Assembly (NCBI GenBank): GCA_031761405.1 | Contig: JASEVX010000008.1 | Coordinates: forward strand, 72,394,723-72,458,722 | Source: Serripes groenlandicus | Lineage: Eukaryota; Mollusca; Bivalvia; Cardiida; Cardiidae | Reading direction: 5' to 3' | DNA: 64,000 nt | Shown here: positions 35,650 to 47,835 of the stretch, one piece after another | Layout: each line of letters opens with the position of its first letter | Position numbering within the stretch: the first letter of the stretch is position 1 | Notes under the pieces: model-generated | Seen by the model: only the letters and a program-made list of their open reading frames with translations | Databases searched by the model: none | Told to the model about the DNA's origin: nothing | Position numbers and translations under genes: made by a program

Positions 35650-36530
35650 TAAAGTTGTCTGTGCGCGATAGATTCATCATATATTTAACTACATGCCCTA
35701 CCGAATACTTTCATTAGAATTAACAGCCGTTAATTTGAAATGTATTTTTAAAATTAACCAACGGATTTCGTTGTTTGAACAGTGTAGATCCTTTCAAATA
35801 TATACACACATTTTGACAAATCCGCAGCAGAGAACTTTTTTAAACACTTGGACAAAAGAAAAAGTGACTCATTATGAGAAATTTCTCCTTTTGTCACACT
35901 ATTTCAACTCTATAAGATAGTGATTCTCTTATTTCTAGAGATTTATATAATGAGGAATTTCTCATTTTGTCACAATGTTTTCGTCTCTCTTTGATAGTTA
36001 TACTTTCGTTTCTATATTTTTCATAATAAGCAATTTCACTTATTGTCACTCTGTTTGCAACACTAATGATAGTTATACTTTCATTTCTAGAGATTTTACA
36101 TATGTTTGAGTAGACGTTTTTAAAGTCGTCTGCTGCAGATTTGTTTTATTTTGGCAAGTGTTAAGATTTATCATGGTGTTTCCCGCATAAAATTAACATT
36201 ACTTGAGGCAAATTTTGGGAAGAAAAACAGAATTTTATGAATGTATTTATCAAGTAAAAATTAAATGATAGATATTTGAACGTTATGCATACAGAAGTAA
36301 ACTGAAATGACAGAGTGAATGAAACTTTTTTTTTACATAGTTCACAACACCACAATCTGGCAGCCATTTTTATTTATATGTCAACACGAGAAAGATCAAA
36401 GTAAATATCTTAAGCAACTACTTGTTAAAGAAATAATTTAATCAAGAAGCTAATATAAACCTATAAAACAAATGAAACTAGACATATCACTGAATGTGAT
36501 TAATACCCCCGAACACCGCCCTGATAGGAA
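35650..36530. other. Non-coding flank with hairpin-family pieces
   Basis: Several half-copies of the hairpin family lie here: 'gagaaatttctccttttgtcacactatttcaactc', 'aatttctcattttgtcacaatgttttc', and 'aagtcgtctgctgcagatttgtttt' near 36,120. The short ORFs at 35,693-35,920 (plus) and 36,161-36,367 (minus) have no family features. Confidence 0.5.
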
Positions 36531-37184
36531 AAGTTGTTATCAGGACAAGAGAAAAGTAAGAAAGAGCAATAACTCTGTAATTAGCTGAAATAGAGTCATG
36601 GTTCTTCTACACTGCACTTCCTCTCATTGTGCTTTACATTTGTATGAAATATTATTAGATTCCCTCTAGTAGTGTTCTCCGGATCAGAAAAAGTAACAAA
36701 TGCCAACTACTCGGTAAATAGATAAAATAGAGTTATGGTTCCTGTACACTGCATTTTCTCTCACCGTGTTGTATCATCGTATGAAGTGTCATTCCTTCCA
36801 GTAGTTTTAAAGTTATTCTCCGGACAATAAAACAATAAGAAAAGGCAATTATTCTGTAAATAGCTAAACTGGAGTTATGGTTATTGTACACTGCACTTTC
36901 TGTCATTGTGTTCCACCACTGTATGAAGTTTTATTAAATTATGTCCTTTTGTTTTAAAGTTAATCTCCGGACAAGACACAAATAAGAAAGAGCAATAACT
37001 GTAATTAGCTTTAACAAAAAGAGTTATGGTTCTTTTACACTGAACTTCCTCTCATTGTGCTCTACCATTGTGCGAAGTTTTATTAAATCATGTAATTATA
37101 TCCTGGAGTTTAAAAGTAATACCATTGTTGGAAGTTTTATTAGATTCTTTCTAGTAGTTTTCAAATAATTATTTTCCATTATTC

Positions 37185-37600
37185 GCCGTATTATGACTGA
37201 ACCTGTTTTATGCTGCGTTAAACACTTTATAAACATCTAGGAAACACCGTGATATGACTGAAATACTGTTTTATGCTGCGCTTAACACTTCACATACATA
37301 CATTTATCCACGAAACGCCGTAATATGACTGAAATATTGTTTTATGCTGCGCTTAACACTATACAAACATACATTTATCCATCAAACGCTGTGATATGAC
37401 TGAAATATTGTTTTATGCTGCGCTTAACACTTTACAAACATACATTTATCCATGAAACGCCGTAATATGACTGAACAATTGTTTTATACTGCGCTTAACA
37501 CTATATACAAACAAACATACAGTTATCCATGACACGCCATAATATGACTGAAATACTGTTTATGCTGCGCTTACCACTTTACAAATATACATTTATCCAA
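37185..37600. repeat. ~70-bp tandem repeat, about 6 copies
   Basis: The unit is of the form CGCCGTAATATGACTGAAATA...TTTTATGCTGCGCTTAACAC...ACATTTATCCATGAAA. The same unit forms 51,665-52,062 in the paralogous block and reappears at 54,830-54,900. Confidence 0.85.
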
Positions 37601-37949
37601 TGACAGTTATTTGTGATGTGATTCATCTGTTAAGGAGAAGTCAGTTATTTCAGCATGAATTCGAAGAACTACAATATTTGAACCCCCTGGCCATTTGGAT
37701 AGTCATTAATAACATATATTATTAGGAAACAGAGGAATTTTAGTATGGAAAACAGATTTCATTATTTGTATTATCTGTTTATTTTAGCTTCTTGATTAAA
37801 TTATTTTTTAACTCGACTATTCGAAGAATAATGATAGCTTTATTACTCGCCCCGGCGTCGGCGTCGTCGTCTGCGACGGCGTCGTTGTCTGCGTCGGCGT
37901 CTGCGTCGACGTCCGGTTCAAGTTTTAGGGCACGTTGGCATTTTCATTC
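37601..37949. repeat. Non-coding flank ending in a GC-rich repeat terminus
   Basis: 37,808-37,945 holds CTCGACTATTCGAAGAATAATGATAGC...ACTCGCCCC followed by a GGCGTC/GTCGTC-rich run unusual in this AT-rich window. In inverted and decayed form the same terminus occurs at about 22,600-22,685 and 19,320-19,400, so it marks one end of a dispersed element. The rest is unremarkable. Confidence 0.55.
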
Positions 37950-40900
37950 ATAAGTACTTTTCAAGTGTACCATATGTACAATTGTTAAAATAATTTACAG
38001 TTACATCATGTATATATCAAACTTCTGTACAGTTATGTCATGAAATTATCTAACTACTGTACAGTCATGTCGTGTAATTATCAAACGTCTGTCAGTTACA
38101 TCATGTAATTATCAAACTAGTGTAGAGTTACATCATGCAGTTATTAAACTACTGTACAGTACTGTCAAATAATTGTCAAACTATTGTACAGTTGCATTAT
38201 GTAGATATCAAACTAATGTAAAGTAACGGCATGTAATTATCTAACTATTGTACAGTAATATCATGTAATTATCAAACATCTGTACAGTAATGACATGTAA
38301 TGATCAAGCTAATGTACAGTCATGTCATGTAATTATTTAACTATTGTACAGTAATGTCATGTAATTATCAAACTACTGTACAGTTCGATCATGTAAACAA
38401 AAACTACTGTAAAGTAATTTCATGTTATTATCACACTATTGTACTACTGTATAATTATGTCATGTAATGAACAAACTACTGTACAATTGTGTCATGTCGT
38501 TATCAAACTACTGTATACAGTACCATCATGTAAACACTACCTAATGTACAGTAATTTCATGTTATTATCAAACTATTGTACAGTTAGATTATGTAACTAT
38601 CAAACTATTGTACAGTTATGTCATGATATTATCAAACTATTGTACAGTAATGTCAAGTGATTATCAAACTACTGTACAGTCATGTCATGTAATACGCAAT
38701 CTAGTGAACAGTTACATCATGTAATAATCATGAAATAACAATTAAATATACGTAATGATTCTGAAACACCTGTACCATATGTACAGTTGTTAAACTACTG
38801 TACGGTTACATCATGTAATCATCAAACTACTGTACACTTATGCTATGCAATTATAAAACTACGGTGCAATTATGTGTAATTATTAAACTACTATACAGGC
38901 ATACCATGCAATTATCACACTACTGTACAGTAATGTCATGTAATTATCAAACTACTGTACAGTAATGTCATGTAATCATCAAACTACTGTACATTATTGT
39001 CATGTAATTAAGAAACTACTGTACAGTAATGTCATGTAATTATCAAACTATTGTACAGTAATGTCATGTAATTATCAAACTACGGTACAGTAATGTCATG
39101 TAATTATCAAACTACAGTCAAACTACTGTACAGTTCCATCATGTAAACACAAACTACTGTACAGTAATTTCATGTTATTATCAAACTATTGTACAGTTAC
39201 ATCATGTAATTATCACACTACTGTACAGTTATATCATGTAAATATTAAAGCATTGTACAGTTACATCATGTAATTATCAAACTACTGTACAGTTATTTCA
39301 TGTAATGATCAAACTACTGTACAATTGTGTCATGTTGTTATCAAACTACTGTATACAGTTCCATCATGTAAACACAAACGAATGTACAGTAATTTCATGT
39401 TATTACTACGCTATTGTACAGTTAGATTATGTAATTATCACACTACTGTACAGTTATGTCATGTAATGATCAAACTACTGTACAATTGTGTCATGTCGTT
39501 ATCAAACTACTGTATACAGTTCCATCATGTAAACACAAACTACTGTACAGTATGTTATTATCAAACTATTGTACAGTAACATTATGAAATTATCAAACTA
39601 TTGTACAATTATGTCATGTAATTATCAAAATATTGTACAGTAAAGTCACGTGCTTATCAAACTACTGTACAATCATGTCATGCAATAAGCAATCTAGTGA
39701 ACAGTTACATCATGTAATAATCATGAAATAGTAATTAAATATAGATAATGTTTCTAAAACACCTGTACCATATTTACATTTGTTAAACTACTGTACAGTT
39801 ACATCATGTAATTATCAAACTACTGTACACTTATGCTATGGAATTATATAACTATTGTGCATTTATGTGTAATTATTAAACTACTATACAGGCATACCAT
39901 GCAATTATCAAACTATTGTACAGTAATGTCATGTAATTATCAAAGTACTGTACAGTAATGTCATGTAATCATCAAACTACAGAACAGTAATATCGTATAA
40001 TCAACAATCTACTAATCAGTTACACATCATGTAATAATCATGAAATAAGAATTAAATATAGATAATTATTATAAAACACCTGTACCATATGTACAGTTGT
40101 TAAACTACTGTACACTTACATCATGTAATTATAAAACTGCAGTACAATATTGCATAATTATCAAACTACTGTAAAGTCATACCATTTAATTATCAAACAA
40201 CTGTAAAGTAATGTCATGTAATTATCAAACTACTGTACAGTAATGTCATGTAATCATCAAACTACTGTACAGTAATGTCATGTAATTATCAAACTACTGT
40301 ACAGTAATGTCATGTAATCATTAAACTACGGTACAGTAATGTCAGGTAATTATCAAACTACAGTACAGTAATGTGTAATTATCAAACTACTGTAAAGTCA
40401 TACCATTTAATTATCAAACAGCTGTACAGTCACACCATGTAATTATCACACTACTGTACAGTAATGTCATGTAATTACCAAACTACTGTACAGTAATGTC
40501 ATGTAATTATGAAACTACTGTATAGTTATGGGAAGTAATTCTCAAAATAATGTACAGTTATGGCATGTAATTATGAAACTATTGTACAGTTGTGTCATGT
40601 AATTATCAAACTACTGTACAGTAATGTCATGTAATCATCAAACTACTGTACAGTTATGTCATGTAATTATCAAACTACTGTACAGTAATGTCATGTAATT
40701 ATCAAACTACTGTACAGTTATGGCAAGTAATTATCAAACTACTGTACAGAAATGTCATGTAATTATCAAACTACTGTACGGTTATGTCATGTAATTATCA
40801 AACTACTGTACATTAATGTCATGTAATTATTAAACTGCTGTACAGTTATGTCATTTTTAAAATCATCAAACTGCTGTACAGTTATGGCATGTTATTATCA

Positions 40901-43020
40901 AACTACGGTACATTTATGTCATGTAATGATCAAACTACTGTACAATTGTGTCATGTCGTTATCAAACTACTGTATACAGTTCCATCATGTAAACACAAAC
41001 TACTGTACAGTATGTTATTATCAAACTATTGTACAGTAACATTATGAAATTATCAAACTATTGTACAATTATGTCATGTAATTATCAAAATATTGTACAG
41101 TAAAGTCACGTGCTTATCAAACTACTGTACAATCATGTCATGCAATAAGCAATCTAGTGAACAGTTACATCATGTAATAATCATGAAATAGTAATTAAAT
41201 ATAGATAATGTTTCTAAAACACCTGTACCATATTTACATTTGTTAAACTACTGTACAGTTACATCATGTAATTATCAAACTACTGTACACTTATGCTATG
41301 GAATTATATAACTATTGTGCATTTATGTGTAATTATTAAACTACTATACAGGCATACCATGCAATTATCAAACTATTGTACAGTAATGTCATGTAATTAT
41401 CAAAGTACTGTACAGTAATGTCATGTAATCATCAAACTACAGAACAGTAATATCGTATAATCAACAATCTACTAAACAGTTACACATCATGTAATAATCA
41501 TGAAATAAGAATTAAATATAGATAATTATTATAAAACACCTGTACCATATGTACAGTTGTTAAACTACTGTACACTTACATCATGTAATTATAAAACTGC
41601 AGTACAATATTGCATAATTATCAAACTACTGTAAAGTCATACCATTTAATTATCAAACAACTGTACAGTAATGTCATGTAATTATCAAACTACTGTACAG
41701 TAATGTCATGTAATCATCAAACTACTGTACAGTAATGTCATGTAATTATCAAACTACTGTACAGTAATGTCATGTAATCATTAAACTACGGTACAGTAAT
41801 GTCAGGTAATTATCAAACTACAGTACAGTAATGTGTAATTATCAAACTACTGTAAAGTCATACCATTTAATTATCAAACAGCTGTACAGTCACACCATGT
41901 AATTATCACACTACTGTACAGTAATGTCATGTAATTACCAAACTACTGTACAGTAATGTCATGTAATTATGAAACTACTGTATAGTTATGGGAAGTAATT
42001 CTCAAAATAATGTACAGTTATGGCATGTAATTATGAAACTATTGTACAGTTGTGTCATGTAATTATCAAACTACTGTACAGTAATGTCATGTAATCATCA
42101 AACTACTGTACAGTTATGTCATGTAATTATCAAACTACTGTACAGTAATGTCATGTAATTATCAAACTACTGTACAGTTATGGCAAGTAATTATCAAACT
42201 ACTGTACAGAAATGTCATGTAATTATCAAACTACTGTACGGTTATGTCATGTAATTATCAAACTACTGTACATTAATGTCATGTAATTATTAAACTGCTG
42301 TACAGTTATGTCATTTTTAAAATCATCAAACTGCTGTACAGTTATGGCATGTTATTATCAAACTACGGTACATTTATGTCATGTAATTATCAAACTACGG
42401 TACAGTTATGCCATGTAAGTATCAGACTACGGTAGAGTAATGTCATTTAATTATCAAACTACTGTACAGTTATGTCATGTAATTATCAAACTACTGTACA
42501 GTAATGGCATGACATTAAAGAATTACTGAAAAGTTACATCATGTAATAATCATAAAATAAGAATTACATATAGATAGTTATTCCAAGACACTTGTACCAT
42601 ATGTACAGTTGTTTAACCACTGCACAGTTACATCGTGTACTTATCAAACTACTGTACAGTTATGTCATGTAATTATGAAACTAAGGTACTGTTATGTCAT
42701 GTATTTATCAAACTACTGTACAGTAATATCAAGTTACTATCAAACTACTGTACAGTAATATCAAGTTACTATCAAACTACTGTACAGTTATATCATGTAA
42801 TTAACAAACTACCGAACAGTTACCTCATGTAATAGTAAACACTACTGTATACAGTAATGTCATGTAATTATCAAACTTCTGTATAGTTAGATCATATAAT
42901 TATCCAACTACTATACAGGTAGATCATGTAATTTACTAAACTACCGTAAAGTAATGGCATGTAATTATTAAACTATTGTACAGTAATGTCATGCAATGAT
43001 TTAACTACAGTAAAATAACG
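37950..43020. repeat. ~5-kb array of a 32-bp unit containing a 12-bp palindrome
   Basis: About 150 imperfect copies of CTGTACAGTAATGTCATGTAATTATCAAACTA, period 32. Each good copy contains TACTGTACAGTA, a perfect 12-bp palindrome. Within the array 39,450-40,910 and 40,910-42,370 are two almost identical 1,460-bp blocks. A variant carrying AACAATTAAATATAGATAAT...CACCTGTACCATATGTACAGTTG recurs near 38,735, 39,735, 40,060, 41,195, 41,515 and 42,560. The several short ORFs are repeat translations. Confidence 0.9.
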
Positions 43021-43560
43021 CCAGATTTTTTTGTCCAACTAATGTAGACTATCGTTAGCTTTTTGTCACCCAACAGTAAAATAACGTCAGGTTTTTGACA
43101 AACTATTGTAAAGTTACATCAGGTTTTTGTCACACTACTGTAAAGTAACGTTAGGTTTTTGTCACACTACTGTAAAGTTACATCAGGTTTTTGTCACACT
43201 ACTGTAAAGTAACATCAGGCTTTTGTGACACTGATGTAAAGTAACGTCAAGTTTTTGTCACCCAACAGTACGTCAGGTTTTTGTAAAAAACTTCTATAAA
43301 GTAACATCAGGTTTTTGTTAAATTACTGTAAAGTTACATCAGGTTTTTGTCAAGTTACTGTAAAGGAATATCAGGTTTTTGTCAAACTGACGTAAAGTAA
43401 CGTCGTGTTTTTTGTCAAACTACTGTTAAGTAACGTCAGGTATATGTCACAATACTGTAAAGTAACGTCAGGATTTTGTCACACTACAGTAAAGTAATGT
43501 CAGGGTTTTGTCACACTACTGTAGAGTAACGTCAGGTTTTTGTAACACTACATATTGAAT
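43020..43560. repeat. Diverged 32-bp array (AGGTTTTTGTCACACTACTGTAAAGTAACGTC)
   Basis: About 16 copies. Aligned to the preceding unit, the core CTACTGTAMAGTAAYGTCA is shared and the remainder (GGTTTTTGTCACA against TGTAATTATCAAA) has diverged, at the same length of 32. It looks like an older or separately homogenised branch of the same satellite; the palindrome is broken (TACTGTAAAGTA). Confidence 0.8.
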
Positions 43561-43617
43561 TTGAAACGAGGCTAAGGTTTGCATTAAGAAACAAATATGG
43601 AGCTTACTGAATTACAT

Positions 43618-43775
43618 TATAATCAATAATTGTTTGAGACTCACACCAGTCGTCTATCTTATTACTTAAAGATAGTGAGAACAGTTTACCTAACTTATTT
43701 ACTAGTGTAATACCCCGATAGTTGCTCGGATTTGTTGGGTTAACCTTTTTGTGAATGGGTACAATTATTCCTTTA
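43618..43775 (-). mobile_element. Fragment of non-LTR reverse transcriptase
   Basis: About 52 codons are open on the minus strand: KGIIVPIHKKVNPTNPSNYR, then GITLVNKLGKLFS and a segment ending DDWCESQ. This is the N-terminal finger region of a LINE-type reverse transcriptase (the P-IHKKG-x3-P-NYRGITL block). No other domain is attached. It is wedged between two minisatellite arrays. Confidence 0.7.
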
Positions 43776-43789
43776 CTTTATTCCTTTAT

Positions 43790-44690
43790 TGTCATACCTA
43801 TACGGTATAACAATAATAAGCGGTAATATGTACAAACCGGAATGTCAATAATTAGAGGTAATTTATTCAAATCGAAATGCCAATAATAAGCGGTGATTTT
43901 ACAAACCAGAATATCAATAATTACAGGTAATTTGTTCGAACCTGTATGTCAATAATTACAGGTAATTTGTTCAAACCTGTATGACAATAATTACAGGTAA
44001 TTTGTTCGGACCTGTATGTCAATAATTACAGGTAATTTGTTCAAACCGGAATGTCAATACTTAGATGTAATTTGTTCAAACTTGAATATCAATAATTAGA
44101 GGTAATTTGTTCAAACCAGAATGTCAATAACTAGAGGTAATTTGTTCAAACCGGAACGTCAATAATTAGAGCTAATTTGTTCAAACTGGAATGTCAATAA
44201 TGAGAGGTAGTTTGTTCAAACCAGAATGTCAATAACTAGAAGTAATTTGTTCAAACCGGAATGTCAATAATAAGCGGTAATTTGTACAAACCGGAATGTC
44301 AATAACTAGAGGTAATTTGTTCAAACCGAAATGTCAAGAACTACAGGTAATTTGTTCAAACCAGAATGTCAACAACTAGAGTTAAGTTGTTCAAACCGAA
44401 ATGCCAATAATAAACGGTAGTTTGTACAAACCGGAATATCAATAATAAGAGGTAATTTGTACAAACCGGAATATTAATAAATAAAGGAAATTTGCAAAAC
44501 GGAATATCAATATTCAGAAATGATTTGTTCAAACCTGTAATACAATAATAACAGGTAATTTGTTCAAACATGTATGACAATAATAAGAGGTAGTGTGTTC
44601 AAACCGAAATGCCGATAATAAGCGGTAATTTGTACAAACCGGAATGTCAATAATTAGAGGTAATTTGTTCAAACTGGTATGTAAATTCTG
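43790..44690. repeat. 35-bp minisatellite array
   Basis: About 25 copies of ATGTCAATAATTAGAGGTAATTTGTTCAAACCGGA, with variants (AAGCGGTAATTTGTACAAACC; ACAGGTAATTTGTTCAAACCTGT). Copies decay toward 44,850. The 74-codon minus frame is repeat translation. Confidence 0.88.
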
Positions 44691-45156
44691 ACAGGCAGTT
44701 TTTTTCACTCTTGCATGTCGATATTTCGAGGGTACTTTTCACTCTGGTATATCAAAATTAAAGTGATTTTCTGACACTTCTATATGTCAATAATAAGAGG
44801 TAGTTTTTATACTCCGGTTCTCAATTAAAAGTTATTTTTTCTTCAGTATGGCAAGTACATGCAACTAATTAGAGGTATTTGTTTTTCACTTTGGTTAGTA
44901 AATTTTATAGTTATGTGGGTTTTTTATACTAACAAATATGAGGTATATATAAAGAGTTTACACGATGGTAAGGTTAACAGTACATTGGATATCAGTATTA
45001 GTCTTGCAGAGACAAAAGATGCGTTCTGGAAAAGGTCAGCAAAAAGTGTGGATCTGTATGAGATTCTTTGGAATACAAATGCTTCATAAACATTGTAAGA
45101 CAGTCAACAAGAATCTGTCAACAAGATCTTAAAGGTCTAACAGTGCCATAACCACG
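44691..45156. other. Array edge and non-coding stretch
   Basis: Decayed 35-bp units continue to about 44,890. A 76-codon plus frame (44,859-45,089) has no family features. Confidence 0.4.
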
Positions 45157-45349
45157 TCCTACATGCAGGCGCGTTTTGACTTCTCTGCAGAAGACGACAT
45201 CTGAAAACATTGTGGTAAGCAATTTCTCCTTTTGCCACAATGTTTTCAGATCTATTCTACAACTTTTATATGAAGAGATTATCAATATTTTTCGCCGGAT
45301 AAATTAAAATTTATCTGGTGCCGATTTGTTGTTTGATGGAAAGAGTTAA
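45157..45349. repeat. Hairpin repeat family copy
   Basis: CCTACATGCAGGCGCGTTTTGACTTCTCTGCAGAAGACGACATCTGAAAACATTGTGG on the left, 'tttctccttttgccacaatgttttcag' in the middle, and GGTGCCGATTTGTTGTTTGATGGAAAGAGTTAA at the right end. Confidence 0.6.
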
Positions 45350-45519
45350 TAAATATAGTGGGTGAATACAAAAGTTTGTTAACTACCAAAGATTAAATGG
45401 CTTCAGGCAAAAGCAATTGGGACAATTCGTTTGATTTGTGTCAATGTTGTCAATCCAAATAAATTAAGCAATTCCTTGATGATTTACCAATACTAAACAC
45501 AAAATGCACACTGACATGG

Positions 45520-45790
45520 CTCATGATATAACCTCACCTCTGAGGTCCAAGGATACAATACACTAATCATGTTTGTAAAAATCAAGCAGGTTCAGGCCAG
45601 GGCTCATAGTTCAACCTCCCCCCAGAGGTTCAATGATACAATACACTAATCCTGTGTGTAAACTATCCAGTAGGCTCAGGCCAGGGCTCATCGTATTACC
45701 TCACCAGTAAAGTACAAGGATACAATACACTTATCTTGTGTGTAAAATATACAGTAGGGTCTGAGGCCAGGACTCCAAACCTGTAACCAC
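45520..45790. repeat. Three tandem ~95-bp repeats
   Basis: The phrases 'gatacaatacactaatc', 'gtaaactatccagtaggctcaggccagggctcat' and 'acctc' recur three times at about 95-bp spacing (near 45,551, 45,631 and 45,718). Confidence 0.75.
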
Positions 45791-45794
45791 CTTT

Positions 45795-45975
45795 TTGAAA
45801 CCCTTTCCAACATACAGACGCTTTCTTCTGACTTCTGTGCAGGAGATGACTATTTATAACTTTAAGAAACTGCTCCTTTTGCCACATTGTTTTCAATCTA
45901 AACAATAGATATACTTTTGTGATCAAAGATTTTTCAAATGCCAGTCGTCTGCTGCAATAGTTTATACGTGGGTAT
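45795..45975. repeat. Hairpin repeat family copy
   Basis: AAACCCTTTCCAACATACAGACGCTTTC...TGCAGGAGATGAC on the left, 'gaaactgctccttttgccacattgttttc' in the middle, CCAGTCGTCTGCTGCAATAG near the right end. It directly follows the three ~95-bp repeats. Confidence 0.6.
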
Positions 45976-46328
45976 TATTTACGGGCACGCAAACTCAACA
46001 ACACCATTATACATAATTGAGGATGTAAGTAGAATTAATACAATCAAGACAGCCTGTTACAATTAGAATACCAATGCAGTGGGACTCCTGTATAAAGACC
46101 AACCGTGGGAAGAGAACAATCATGTCCTTGGTTACGGGTGGTCTCTATTTACAGGGTTATTTATGCGGAAAATGAGTAATTAGGAAACTAAAATTGTGGT
46201 TGCTATAGACAGGTTATTATTATTCCTAGTTGGTCTTTAGAACATGTTTGACAGTATAACAGTTTGTACTATGGATGGTTAAAAATTACAATTGTAACTG
46301 GCCAAAGGGAGATCAAGATGGTTCAAAC

Positions 46329-46459
46329 CTCGGCCAGCGGACTGATGTGTTTTGCAGTTCAATCCAGTGAAGGCATGGTAACAAGTGCATGTAAATGTTG
46401 GGTTTACCCATAGATGTATGTACCACCATTTTTACATGGCGAGTTTAATGCACATTACT
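46329..46459 (-). pseudogene. Decayed EGF-like exon
   Basis: On the minus strand, after an acceptor TTTTGTTTTCCAG, the sequence reads through an immediate TAA into CALNSPCKNGGTY, then GGG TAA, and in the next frame TFTCTCYHAFTGLNC, before a possible donor (CCGAG/GTTTGA). With a one-base loss allowed, the EGF pattern C-x4-C-x5-Y...C-x-C-x8-C is obvious, with the third Cys changed to Tyr. Length is 131 bp, one short of a multiple of three. It lies between the two intact EGF exons in the same orientation. Confidence 0.75.
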
Positions 46460-46666
46460 CTGGAAAACAAAATTTAAACAATATCTGATATGGCCCGTTT
46501 ACCACCGCCTTCCAAAAGAGGTATCTCAAAAGAAAATTTGACAAAAGGATAACAAATCTCTGTTTCTCTTCTGCATGCAACATTTCAAAGCCATTTTCTA
46601 AATTATATAGGTTTTGACCTTTTTCACGTTATAAAAAAGGTGCACTTTTCACATTAAGTGTACTTA
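46460..46666. other. Non-coding stretch
   Basis: Nothing recognised. Confidence 0.4.
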
Positions 46667-46878
46667 ACTCTTTCCCAAATACAATAAATCTGCAGCTTTA
46701 GACTTTGAAATCATCTAAGCAAAAATATGGAAAATCTCTTTAAATTGAGTCGAGTTGAAAACATTATTATAAAAAGAGAAATTGCTCATAATAAGCAATT
46801 TCTTTTTTTGCCGCAACGTTTTCAAAAGTCGTCTGTAGCAAATGTGTGATAACGCATCTACATTTTGAAAGGGTTAAT
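46667..46878. repeat. Hairpin repeat family copy (best example)
   Basis: Terminal TTAACTCTTTCCCAAATACAATAAATCTGCAG against CATTTTGAAAGGGTTAA; inner TATAAAAAGAGAAATTGCTCATAATAAGCAATTTCTTTTTTTGCC is a long near-perfect palindrome; CGTTTTCAAAAGTCGTCTGTAGCAAAT completes the right arm. The element is ~212 bp with no coding capacity, and its TTAA-type ends would suit a MITE, though no target duplication is clear. Confidence 0.7.
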
Positions 46879-47624
46879 ATTGTAATCAAAGTATGCATAC
46901 AGTGAATAAACAATTTGTTGTGCCAGAATGTTATCTGTTTAATGTAAAATGATTGATTGATATATATTTAATTAGAAAGCAAAGAGTCTCTCAGGTCAAA
47001 TTCTACTTCTGCCCGGCGACTTATATTTTTAAATAGATTTTGGAAATGACATGGGAGGAGTTATTATTAGATTATTATTTTTAAATGTCTTGAACATATT
47101 CTTATTGCGTTTGTTTTAAAACACTAAGTTATGAAACCTCTAAAATTAAATAAATATTCCGATGTTTTAAATATTTGCAGTTGCTTTATTTTGACTCGCA
47201 TTTTTGTTTTTTTGTCTTATTTACGAAGACAAATGAGTCCCTAGTAGACTTGCAGCAAACTGTAATGTGTCAATACCGAGATAAGTCACGTCAAATTCTC
47301 CTTTAAACAGTAATTTTAACTCACTGAATTATATTTTCATGTTGAAAGTGATGTCTTGATTTATGATGAATTCATTTAATAATGTTTGTCCATGTATACC
47401 TAAACTGTTTCTAAGCTAAAACTGCTGATCACGCGAATACCAACTGCGTAGATAAATCTCCTTTGCAGAGAGCCGTTCTTTACACTCACTTACAAGTAGT
47501 TATTATAGGTGATTTAAGATGTTTATTTGGTTTAAAACAAATGAAGAAAAGAACAAACTGAGATGAAACTGGTTTTGAAATTGACTTTGAATAAACACTC
47601 TCTACCCATAAAGACAGTAAAAAG
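46879..47624. other. Non-coding stretch, nothing recognised
   Basis: No ORF, RNA or repeat structure could be supported. Confidence 0.4.
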
Positions 47625-47835
47625 AGCCTTTACGGGTCTTTCGTACACAATCTTTTCGTCCTCGACACTTTTAAAGGTGTCATTAGATTTCATACAGGCA
47701 TTTTGCTTGCGTTCTGCATCATTTTGCTTTCGTTTTGCATATTGTTATGCATAATTAACATAAGGGCGCTCATCATAATATAATTTGTTAACATGAGTAG
47801 ATTGTTATTTTCATTATAAAAAGGAAGGAAAGAAT

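Larger units (their letters stand above)
34640..37600. repeat. Paralogous block 1 (older segmental duplication)
   Basis: It matches 47,625-52,062 in order, with many substitutions. Shared landmarks are 'ggtctttcgtac', 'caggcattttgcttgcgttctgcat', 'taatttaacatgtcgtaggg', the hairpin elements, the EGF exon, 'gatttatcatggtgtttcccgcataaa', the 'gagttatggttc...tgtacactgcacttcctctcattgtgc' units (36,530-37,130) and the ~70-bp array. It lacks two segments present in the other block (47,836-48,431 and about 48,517-49,384). Confidence 0.8.

Noticed and set aside
37950..44690. CRISPR-like array (regular ~32-35 bp spacing)
   Set aside because: The repeated part fills the whole period, so there are no distinct spacers, and the DNA is animal with introns and retroelements. 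It is a minisatellite.
46300..46345. tRNA B-box-like GGTTCAAACCTC
   Set aside because: No A box or cloverleaf at proper spacing; the site lies at the donor edge of the dead EGF exon.
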